A stretch of 8,589 nucleotides of DNA, taken from contig JAJYIO010000079.1 of NCBI GenBank assembly GCA_021790035.1, positions 1-8,589 on the forward strand, in the 5' to 3' direction. The notes beneath the pieces are model-generated. The model made no database searches. It saw only the letters and a program-made list of their open reading frames with translations, and had not been told where the DNA came from. Source of the DNA: a bacterium (GTDB lineage Bacteria; Cyanobacteriota; Sericytochromatia; S15B-MN24; VGJW01). A program made the position numbers and the translations under genes. This document shows, piece by piece, positions 1 through 5,535 of the stretch; position 1 is the stretch's first letter, and every line of letters starts with the position of its first letter.

Positions 1-1135
1 CTTCGTCGACGATTCCGGCTTCGAAGAGCGAGCTGAACACCTCGGGATCGTACAGGGTGTCCGACGTGTAGACGAAGGACTTGCCGGCGTGGAAGACCTC
101 GAAACCCACGCACGGCACCGAGTGCAGTGTGTACTGGAAGTAGAACTCGGCTCCGTGAATGCGCATCGGCGCGCCGATGGAGATCGGAACGTAGTCGAAG
201 AGGAGCTCGAACGACTTGCGATCCATGCCCACGAGCTGGCGGTACTTCTGGATGAAGCTGCCGAGGATCGTGGGCGTGGCGTACAGGTGTACGCGGCCCT
301 CCGAGAGGATCTTCTGCAGCGTGCCCCCATCGTGGTCTGCATGACAGTGAGTCAACAAGATGCTATCAATGAGCTTGGGGTTGATCTCCTGTTGCTTCAT
401 CCACTCGGTGGTGTTGACCGGGGGATCCACCAGGATGCCGCGGTGGTTGGCCCAGATGATGAAACCGCTGGTCATCGTGTTGGGATCGAAGCCGTGGCCC
501 GTCCCGATGAACGTGATGCCGAAGGTGGGTGGCTGGAAGGGGACGGTGCGCTCGGCTGGCTCGGGCTCGGGCTCGGGAATCGGCGGGATCTCCGCAAATT
601 CGGCGACGACCTGGCCGGAATCAGAGATCGTGTAGCCATGGGGGCCGCGACGGATCTCGACGTTGCCGATCACGGCCCGGTCGGCGCGGTCAAAAACGAC
701 GAACTCGAGCATGTCGTCGAGTTCCGTTCGCTTGCCGGTGAAGGGGTTTTGGCGGAAATGGGCCATCTCTGCCGAGAGATCGGGCACGGGGCCGGCAAAG
801 ACCTCGCCGGTGACGTCGACCTTGGCAGGGCCGAAGACCGCCTCCCGCATGACCGTGGCGATCGCCCGCCGCTGGCCCGGCTGGCAGATGCAGATCGTCT
901 TCTGGCGGCGGGCGAAGAAGTTGAAGTAGATCGGGAACTCGAGATCCGCCAGCGAGATCCCGCGCAGGGAATCGAAGAGGCGATCGGGAATGAGGTACAT
1001 CCGCGGGACGCCACCGGCGGTCGGCAGAGTGTCCTTGATCGTCTCGGGGACCGCGCCGAATTGCAGCGGGCCCTCGGATGTTTCGACCACCAGACCGCCG
1101 CGGGCGAGCGGCAGCAGGGCTCCGGACACGGCCAC
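1..1135 (-). CDS. MBL-fold hydrolase, probable cyclic-nucleotide phosphodiesterase family (3' end outside window)
   Basis: The 378 visible residues show an N-terminal domain (about 1-180) that opens with a RGGLVVETSEGPLQFG stretch. A Pro/Glu linker (PEPEPEP, residues 187-193) follows, then a metallo-beta-lactamase fold from about residue 200. The metal-binding signature THCHADHDGG supplies H263, H265, D267 and H268. H338 (LHSVPCVGFEV) and D359 (TSDT) fit the later metal ligands. From memory, this N-terminal domain plus MBL layout matches proteins annotated as cAMP/cGMP-dependent 3',5'-cyclic-nucleotide phosphodiesterases, which carry a C-terminal cyclic-nucleotide-binding domain; that part would lie beyond base 1, so the specific activity is inference. 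An in-frame TAG (1136-1138) directly precedes the GTG start at 1135. AGGAG lies 4 bases upstream of it, and a second GTG at 1129 has the same AGGAG 10 bases away. The fold is near certain; the substrate is not. Confidence 0.85.
   Translation of the reverse strand, partial: MAVSGALLPLARGGLVVETSEGPLQFGAVPETIKDTLPTAGGVPRMYLIPDRLFDSLRGISLADLEFPIYFNFFARRQKTICICQPGQRRAIATVMREAVFGPAKVDVTGEVFAGPVPDLSAEMAHFRQNPFTGKRTELDDMLEFVVFDRADRAVIGNVEIRRGPHGYTISDSGQVVAEFAEIPPIPEPEPEPAERTVPFQPPTFGITFIGTGHGFDPNTMTSGFIIWANHRGILVDPPVNTTEWMKQQEINPKLIDSILLTHCHADHDGGTLQKILSEGRVHLYATPTILGSFIQKYRQLVGMDRKSFELLFDYVPISIGAPMRIHGAEFYFQYTLHSVPCVGFEVFHAGKSFVYTSDTLYDPEVFSSLFEAGIVDE
558..577. repeat. Hexanucleotide tandem repeat coding a Pro-Glu linker
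   Basis: GGCTCG occurs three times in tandem, plus two further bases. On the minus strand it encodes alternating Pro and Glu (residues 187-193) between the N-terminal domain and the MBL domain of the hydrolase. Gain or loss of a unit would keep the frame and change the linker by two residues. Confidence 0.8.
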
Positions 1136-1421
1136 CTAGCTCCTCTCTCCCATGAGCGGAGGGTCCCGGAACACGCGCCCGGCTGCAGCTCGGAGCGGCC
1201 CGGTCGTGGAACCATTGACGAGGGTACGGAAAGAACTCCGTGGCATCTTGGAGATTCTTGTACCCCGAACAGCCCTCGGTAGTTCCAGGGGGAAGCGCAA
1301 GCGGCCGAACGGTGGTCTCGCCAGAGGAGAAAAGCCTTTGCGGCCGGGGGATCGGAGCCTTGGCGTGCGAACCTTTCGGTGGCGCGGACGTCAGCTGAAG
1401 TCAGGTCAACCTGAAGGGGGG
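1136..1421. other. Intergenic region between two minus-strand genes
   Basis: This gap separates the OmpR-type regulator (stop at 1422-1424) from the MBL hydrolase start. Open frames cross it, but none resembles a protein. The minus strand shows an AGGAG ribosome binding site for the hydrolase at 1140-1144. I find no convincing -35/-10 pair and no hairpin followed by a T-run. The 286-base length suggests that the hydrolase has its own promoter here rather than being read from the regulator, but this is inference. Confidence 0.5.
1401..1414. repeat. 14-base perfect palindrome behind the OmpR-type regulator
   Basis: TCAGGT-CA-ACCTGA is a perfect 6+2+6 inverted repeat located 7 bases past the regulator's stop codon. 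It is flanked by two direct copies of CTGAAG (1395-1400 and 1411-1416). The loop is too tight for a good terminator hairpin and there is no T-run, so a protein-binding site is the more natural reading. It may also be chance. Confidence 0.3.
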
Positions 1422-2159
1422 CTAGTGAACGGCTGCGGTGTCCGAAGGCGCCTTGGCTCCCGAGTCCGCGGCCTTCATGCACCGGTACCCCACCCCGCGC
1501 ACCGTCTTGATGACGACGGGGCAGGTCGAGAACCGTTCGAGCTTCTCGCGCAGGCGGCAGATGTGGACGTCAACCACGCGATCGTCGCCGAAGAAGTCGT
1601 CGCCCCACACCCGGTAGAGGATCGAGTCGCGGCTGATCGCCTTGCCGAGGTTCGAGACCAGCAAGAACAGCAGGCTGTACTCCTTGAAGGGCAACTCGAG
1701 CGGCTCGTCGTTGATGGTGACGATGTGCTGATCGGTATCGATGATGAGGCCATCGACCTGCAAACGGTTGGGGCTTTCGACCAGAGAGCGCTTGAGGCGA
1801 TCCACCCGGCGGAGATTGGCCTTGACCCGGGCGGTCAACTCGATGAGGCTGAACGGCTTGGTGATGTACTCGTCCGCCCCGACGGCCAGGCCTACAACCT
1901 TGTCGGTGTCGGTTCCCTTGGCCGTGAGCATGATGATCGGCATGACGAGCTCGGGCCGGATCGTGCGGCAGACCTCGAGGCCATCTACATCCGGCATCAT
2001 GAGGTCGAGGATCATCAGATCGGGCTTTTCGCGCCGGGCCGTGTCGATCGCCGTGCGTCCGCTGGCGACGGTCAGGACCGTGTACCCCTCGTACTCCAGC
2101 TGCTTCTGCAAAAGGAGGCGGATGTTGGGATCGTCGTCAGCAACCAGGATCTTGGCCAT
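1422..2159 (-). CDS. OmpR/PhoB-family response regulator (orphan)
   Basis: A 245-residue cytoplasmic transcription regulator. The receiver domain (about 1-120) has the acidic pocket D8-D10, the phospho-acceptor D52 (LDLMMPDVDG), the switch residues T79 and Y98, and K101 in TKPF. The C-terminal winged-helix domain (about 130-228) contains FKEYSLLFLL, the recognition helix region DDRVVDVHICRLREKL and the wing sequence TVRGVGY. All residues needed for phosphorylation are present, so it should be kinase-controlled, but no histidine kinase is in the window. The ATG at 2159 has GGAGG 10 bases upstream (2170-2174). It is transcribed divergently from the GGDEF-HD-GYP gene, sharing a 335-base gap. The last 15 residues after the wing are Ala/Ser-rich and look unstructured. 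The family is certain; the regulon is unknown. Confidence 0.95.
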   Translation of the reverse strand: MAKILVADDDPNIRLLLQKQLEYEGYTVLTVASGRTAIDTARREKPDLMILDLMMPDVDGLEVCRTIRPELVMPIIMLTAKGTDTDKVVGLAVGADEYITKPFSLIELTARVKANLRRVDRLKRSLVESPNRLQVDGLIIDTDQHIVTINDEPLELPFKEYSLLFLLVSNLGKAISRDSILYRVWGDDFFGDDRVVDVHICRLREKLERFSTCPVVIKTVRGVGYRCMKAADSGAKAPSDTAAVH

Positions 2160-2418
2160 CGAATGGGAACCTCCATTGCAGAGCGAGGAGCGGATGCTCT
2201 TGCTGACGGCATCTTACCACCGGGTTGCGCGTTCCAGATGGCGTCTCTGCTGCGGTGAGTTTGCCTTTTTTTGAACTTCTGCTAGCCCGGGCGACGTGTC
2301 GGCATCAGGGCATGCGCGATTTTCGTGGCGCTGATCCGCGCCAGCAAGCCATTCGAGGCGCCTCGCATCCTGGGCGCCGACCGGTTCGGGCGAGCGTGAG
2401 ATTGTAATGCAGATTTGA

Positions 2419-2446
2419 TTGCGAGGTGGCGCATCGCCCGTAAAAT
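2419..2446 (+). promoter_or_regulatory. Candidate sigma70-type promoter for the GGDEF-HD-GYP gene
   Basis: TTGCGA (2419-2424) and TAAAAT (2441-2446) are separated by 16 bases. They match the -35 and -10 consensus at 4/6 and 5/6 positions. Transcription would start near 2453 and give a leader of about 42 bases with no clear ribosome binding site. Confidence 0.3.
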
Positions 2447-2481
2447 CCCCGTGCGGCAGGGGCATACGGCCTGGCGCCTGC

Positions 2482-2487
2482 TACAAT
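2482..2487 (+). promoter_or_regulatory. Alternative -10 element placed for a leaderless transcript
   Basis: TACAAT matches the -10 consensus at five of six positions and ends 7 bases before the ATG at 2495, so initiation would fall at or one base before the start codon. No matching -35 is seen (GGGGCA at the expected place). No Shine-Dalgarno sequence precedes the ATG, which fits leaderless translation. Confidence 0.3.
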
Positions 2488-2494
2488 CGACCGT

Positions 2495-3823
2495 ATGCAG
2501 GAGATCCAGGTCCGGCCGGTTACAGATGTCGACGTTCGGCAGCAGGTTGCGAGGTTGGTGGGGATCGATCTTCCGCCTGAGGGGATGCTGGGGGTCTTCG
2601 CGACCTCCGAGGCCATCGATGGCATGGCGCTGAAGGCCATGCTCCAGGGGCAGGTAGATGCCCTGTCGCGTGCCATCCAGCCTGATCCCAGCACGATCCG
2701 GGATCCGCTGACGGGCCTCCTCACCCACAGCTACTTCCAGGAGGCCCTGGTCAAGGCGGTGGCAGAAGCCCACCGCTATGCCGGGATATTCAGCCTCCTC
2801 GTGATCGACATCGACTTCTTCACTCCGATCAACCGGCGTTACGGCTATGCCGTCGGGGATCAGGTATTGACGCTGGTCACCCAGGCCGTCAGCGACACGA
2901 TGCGGACCTCGGACCTCGTGTCGCGATTCGGCGGGGACGAGGTCGCGGCTCTACTTCCCAAGACCGATCTGGACGGTGCCTGGATCCTGGCCGAGCGCAT
3001 CCGGGAGAAGGTGGCCTCGCTGCACCTGGAGGTGTCGGGGTCGGTGGTGCCGGTGCTCATCAGCGCCGGGGTGGCAGAGCTCCGTCCCGACGAGTCTGCC
3101 GACAGCCTCGAGGAGCGCGCCCGCGCCGCGGTCGATGCGGCCAAGCGGTCGGGTCGCAACCGGTGTTTCCGCGCCGGGGATCTGCAGATCCCGGACGGCC
3201 AGGCCCTGGCCAAGGGCATACAGCAGCGCCGGGAGGCTTTCTACGATTCGGTGCAGGCCCTGGCGGCCGTGGTCGAGGCCAAGGATGCCTATACCAACTC
3301 CCACAGCCGATCGGTGGCCGAGTATGCCTATCGCCTGGCGCGGCGGGTCGGATTCGAGGGCGATCGCCTCGAGACCCTGCGTCTGGCAGCCACTCTCCAC
3401 GATCTCGGCAAGATCGGAGTGCCGGACGCCGTGCTCAAGAAGCCCGGGCCCCTCACCGACGAAGAGTGGGACGTCATGAAGCGCCATCCCTCGATCGGAC
3501 GGCAGATCATCGGCCATACCTTCCACCTCGGCGACCTCATCCCGGGCCTCTATTACCATCACGAGCGGTGGGACGGCCGGGGTTATCCCGAGGGCCTGGC
3601 CGGCGAGGCGATCCCGCTAGAGGCGAGGGTGGTGACCATCGGGGACGCTTACAGCGCGATGGTCGATGACCGCGTCTACCGCAAGGGGATGAGCCACGAC
3701 ACGGCGTGCAACAACCTGCGCAAGGCCGCCGGATCGCAGTTCGATCCCCAGCTGGTCGAGATCTTCATCGCGATGATCGAGGAGGAAGAACTCGAGGGTC
3801 GCAAGGTCGCCGATCCGGCCTGA
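2495..3823 (+). CDS. GGDEF-HD-GYP bifunctional cyclic-di-GMP signalling protein
   Basis: A 442-residue soluble protein with no membrane segment: a 65-residue N-terminal part of unknown fold, a GGDEF domain (about 70-226) and an HD-GYP phosphodiesterase domain (about 245-432). The GGDEF signature reads GGDEV (146-150). Aligned from memory to PleD without gaps, D105, N113, D122, D148 and E149 fall on the metal and guanine positions. R137-TS-D140 fits the RxxD inhibitory site. The usual FKxxND-GH residues are changed (T110, R114, Y118). The HD-GYP half looks intact: H270, HDLGK (302-306), H331, HHERWDGRGYPEG (355-367) and D384. Expected roles are c-di-GMP hydrolysis and weak or absent synthesis, with GTP sensing possible. 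The ATG at 2495 is the only usable start, because in-frame TAA lies at 2441-2443 and no ATG, GTG or TTG falls between. It converges with the zinc-ribbon gene across 46 bases. Confidence 0.95.
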   Translation: MQEIQVRPVTDVDVRQQVARLVGIDLPPEGMLGVFATSEAIDGMALKAMLQGQVDALSRAIQPDPSTIRDPLTGLLTHSYFQEALVKAVAEAHRYAGIFSLLVIDIDFFTPINRRYGYAVGDQVLTLVTQAVSDTMRTSDLVSRFGGDEVAALLPKTDLDGAWILAERIREKVASLHLEVSGSVVPVLISAGVAELRPDESADSLEERARAAVDAAKRSGRNRCFRAGDLQIPDGQALAKGIQQRREAFYDSVQALAAVVEAKDAYTNSHSRSVAEYAYRLARRVGFEGDRLETLRLAATLHDLGKIGVPDAVLKKPGPLTDEEWDVMKRHPSIGRQIIGHTFHLGDLIPGLYYHHERWDGRGYPEGLAGEAIPLEARVVTIGDAYSAMVDDRVYRKGMSHDTACNNLRKAAGSQFDPQLVEIFIAMIEEEELEGRKVADPA

Positions 3824-3869
3824 CCCTCTACGGGTTCGACGCTGGCGCTCGCGGACATCCGCCCTGGAC

Positions 3870-4166
3870 TCAGTGGTGAGGCCAGGGCAGGCTGAACACC
3901 CCGCGGAGCACGAAGTAGAGCATTGCGAGTGCGTACCCGGCGCGCAGAGCCCTGCGAATCTTGCCGACGGTCGTGCGGCGGCAGTGCGGGCACGAGCGTG
4001 CGATCGCCTTGATCTCCCGCCTGCAGTAGGGGCAGGGAATCGAGCGCGAGGCAGAAGCCGGCGGCCGCCGCAGGAATCGCGTCCGGCAACGCTCCGAGCA
4101 GAACGCCTTGCCGTCGGTCCCGACTGCGAGGAAAGCCAGGCGCCCGCAGAAGTCGCAGTTGTCCAC
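3870..4166 (-). CDS. Small membrane-anchored double zinc-ribbon protein, unrecognised
   Basis: A 98-residue protein not matched to a named family. It has two cysteine modules: C4-x2-C7 with C23-x3-C27 (FCSERC, as in FCS/TRASH-like metal sites), and C45-PY-C48 with C59-PH-C62, a zinc-ribbon pattern. A basic stretch (63-75) leads into one hydrophobic segment (about 77-94), which suggests the zinc modules face the cytoplasm with the C-terminus in the membrane. The GTG start at 4166 places the first CxxC at residue 4. No clear Shine-Dalgarno is seen (only GGCGGC), and the frame stays open further upstream, so the start is not firmly fixed. It lies 176 bases downstream of the esterase on the same strand and could be co-transcribed. 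Eight correctly spaced cysteines make the gene convincing; a DNA/RNA-binding or metal-sensing role is only a guess. Confidence 0.75.
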   Translation of the reverse strand: MDNCDFCGRLAFLAVGTDGKAFCSERCRTRFLRRPPASASRSIPCPYCRREIKAIARSCPHCRRTTVGKIRRALRAGYALAMLYFVLRGVFSLPWPHH

Positions 4167-4213
4167 GCCGCCATGGTAGCGGGAATGGCGAGAGCGCCAT
4201 GCTTGGACGGAGG

Positions 4214-4233
4214 GCTCCCGGTTCGACGGGAGC
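4214..4233. terminator. GC-rich hairpin between esterase and zinc-ribbon genes
   Basis: GCTCCCG-GTTCGA-CGGGAGC forms a perfect 7-base-pair stem with a 6-base loop. It lies 109 bases past the esterase stop and 47 bases before the zinc-ribbon GTG. No T-run follows on either strand, so it is not a classical intrinsic terminator. It could be a processing or attenuation hairpin, or a protein-binding site. Confidence 0.35.
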
Positions 4234-4342
4234 GGACCCGAGGAGTCGAACGCGGCCCGTTGCGCGGCGCAGTGACTGCACCGAGGACCCCTTGAAACGG
4301 AAGACGGTCTCGCGGAGCGTTCGACCGGGAACCGGATGTCGG

Positions 4343-5332
4343 CTACATCGGATGGGCCGAGAAGAACTCCCAGCTGCGCTCCGTGGCGGCCGGGCCCGCC
4401 GGATAGGTAAACTGCGAGCTGGCGTTTCCGCCCGACCATGCGTGGCCCATGGCATCGACCATGACTTGCTCCACGATGACCTGGCCACGGGTGTCCGTGT
4501 ACCGCGTGTCGCTGAACCCGCCGCCGCCCTGCGCGGTGCCTGTTCCCGATTGCTGGCTCAGGTGTCCGGCACCCGCCATCTCGTCGGTCTGGATCCACTG
4601 CGCGGCTTCCTCGTCGGCATTCGTCATGTTGACCGTGTAGTCGGCCGTGCCGTGGAAGATGATCGTGGGCACCACGCGCCTGAACGGTCCCATCGCCTCG
4701 TATGCGGCCTTGGCCGGCCCCGCGGGATCGGGCCCCCCCATCGTCATGGCCGTCCAGGCCGCCGTCGCGTTGGTGGCCGCCTGGTACTCGAGGCCGGAGT
4801 TGGCCGAGACCGCCGCGAACACATCCGGGTAGGTGGCTCCCATGACGTTGGCCATGGCCCCGCCCGCGGAGAAGCCGGCGACGAAGACGCGGCGGGTATC
4901 GACGGCGTACCGGCTCTCGACCTGCTCGATCTCGGCGACGAACAGGGCGGGATCGCCGGCGCCGCGCTGCTGATCGGCTGGATCGAACCAGTTCCAGCAC
5001 TTGAGCGCGTTCTGGTCCGAGGTCTGCTCTGGATAGAGGACGTAGAAGCCGTCTTGCTCGGCCAGGTCGTTGAAATGCGTGGCGGCGGCAAAGGAGTCGG
5101 GATCCTGCGAGCATCCATGCAAGGCCAGCACGAGCGGCAGCGGCTGGCCGGCCGCCACCTGGCTCGGGACGAAGAGCTTGTAGGTGTGGCCCTGGAACGC
5201 CACGGCGCCGAAGCTCCCGGCCGACGCCGCATTCAGGGTGCCGCCCGACGTGCCGAGGAGGGCCGGCGTGCCAAGCCCACCGCAGCCAGAGATGAGCAAG
5301 AGGGAGAGGGAGTTGCGAAGGAAGTTCTTCAA
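4343..5332 (-). CDS. Lipoprotein esterase of the PHB depolymerase family (alpha/beta hydrolase)
   Basis: A 329-residue secreted hydrolase. The N-terminus is a lipoprotein signal with lipobox ISG-C17, so the mature protein should be lipid-anchored at the cell envelope. A Gly/Ala/Ser-rich tether runs to about residue 45, followed by one catalytic domain. The oxyanion segment is LALHGCSQ (69-76), the nucleophile S155 sits in GFSAGG, and D231 (FHGTADYTV) and H297 (GHAWSGG) complete the triad. C74 and C112 (HGC and CWNWFDP) match the conserved cysteines of PHB depolymerase/feruloyl-esterase-like enzymes. No separate polymer-binding domain is present, so soluble oligomers or short esters are likelier substrates than bulk polymer. 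The start is TTG at 5332, with GAGGTG ending 4 bases upstream. It lies 203 bases downstream of the deaminase, probably with its own promoter. The exact substrate is unknown. Confidence 0.9.
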   Translation of the reverse strand: MKNFLRNSLSLLLISGCGGLGTPALLGTSGGTLNAASAGSFGAVAFQGHTYKLFVPSQVAAGQPLPLVLALHGCSQDPDSFAAATHFNDLAEQDGFYVLYPEQTSDQNALKCWNWFDPADQQRGAGDPALFVAEIEQVESRYAVDTRRVFVAGFSAGGAMANVMGATYPDVFAAVSANSGLEYQAATNATAAWTAMTMGGPDPAGPAKAAYEAMGPFRRVVPTIIFHGTADYTVNMTNADEEAAQWIQTDEMAGAGHLSQQSGTGTAQGGGGFSDTRYTDTRGQVIVEQVMVDAMGHAWSGGNASSQFTYPAGPAATERSWEFFSAHPM

Positions 5333-5353
5333 CGTACACCTCGGCGATTGCCA

Positions 5354-5415
5354 GGTTACCGACCAGTTAAGCTTTCGTTCAATTCAATAGAAGACTTGCG
5401 TTACCCGGGCGTTAC
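5354..5415. promoter_or_regulatory. Phased GTTAC repeats upstream of the esterase
   Basis: GCGTTAC occurs at 5398-5404 and 5409-5415, a direct repeat with an 11-base period, about one helical turn. A third related site, the palindrome GGTTACC, lies at 5354-5360, just before the esterase ribosome binding site. Repeats phased this way are typical of activator or repressor binding sites. I could not place a firm -35/-10 pair among them. Confidence 0.35.
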
Positions 5416-5462
5416 AGGCGAGCTAACACCTGCGGAATCACCGGAAGCCGGCGAGCCTTCGC

Positions 5463-5479
5463 CTGGCGAGCACCGCCAG
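5463..5479. terminator. Hairpin downstream of the adenine deaminase gene
   Basis: CTGGCG-AGCAC-CGCCAG is a perfect 6-base-pair stem with a 5-base loop, starting 57 bases past the deaminase stop. A second small stem (GGCGA-GCCT-TCGCC, 5450-5463) abuts it. There is no T-run, so a terminator function is only possible. Confidence 0.3.
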
Positions 5480-5535
5480 TCAGGCCCATCGGCAGGTAGG
5501 TGCAGGGCGAGCCGATTCGAGCTGGCGAACGGGGA

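Larger units (their letters stand above)
2160..2494. other. Divergent regulatory region between regulator and GGDEF-HD-GYP genes
   Basis: This 335-base gap carries the promoters for both flanking genes. It holds a T7 run (2266-2272) and AT-rich islands that stand out from the GC-rich background. On the minus strand, candidate -10 hexamers for the regulator are TAAGAT (2216-2211) and TACAAT (2406-2401), both without a good -35. On the plus strand, TAAAAT and TACAAT candidates precede the GGDEF-HD-GYP gene. An 83-codon minus frame (2465-2214) lies here but has no ribosome binding site and no protein-like features. The regulator may bind here to control itself and its neighbour. Confidence 0.55.

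Noticed and set aside
89..1282. 397-codon open frame on the plus strand
   Set aside because: It is antisense to the MBL hydrolase, whose conserved metal motifs are on the minus strand. The frame has no recognisable domain and is a by-product of GC-rich codon use.
670..1482. 270-codon minus frame bridging the gap between regulator and hydrolase
   Set aside because: It overlaps both genes in the wrong frame, and its translation shows no conserved pattern.
2214..2465. 83-codon minus frame in the divergent gap
   Set aside because: No ribosome binding site, no hydrophobic or domain pattern, and it sits across likely promoter elements.
3824..3869. Possible bidirectional terminator between convergent genes
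   Set aside because: Only short or tight-looped stems are present (GCGGA-CA-TCCGC and CCC-GGG), with no T-run on either strand.
4240..4255. GTTCGACTC, resembling a tRNA T-loop, on the minus strand
   Set aside because: The flanking bases do not form the 5-base-pair T stem, and no acceptor or anticodon arm could be found around it.
3870..5339. 489-codon minus frame starting at GTG 5339
   Set aside because: Its first 390 codons are an out-of-frame shadow of the lipoprotein esterase. Only the last 98 codons look real, and these are annotated as the zinc-ribbon protein from GTG 4166.
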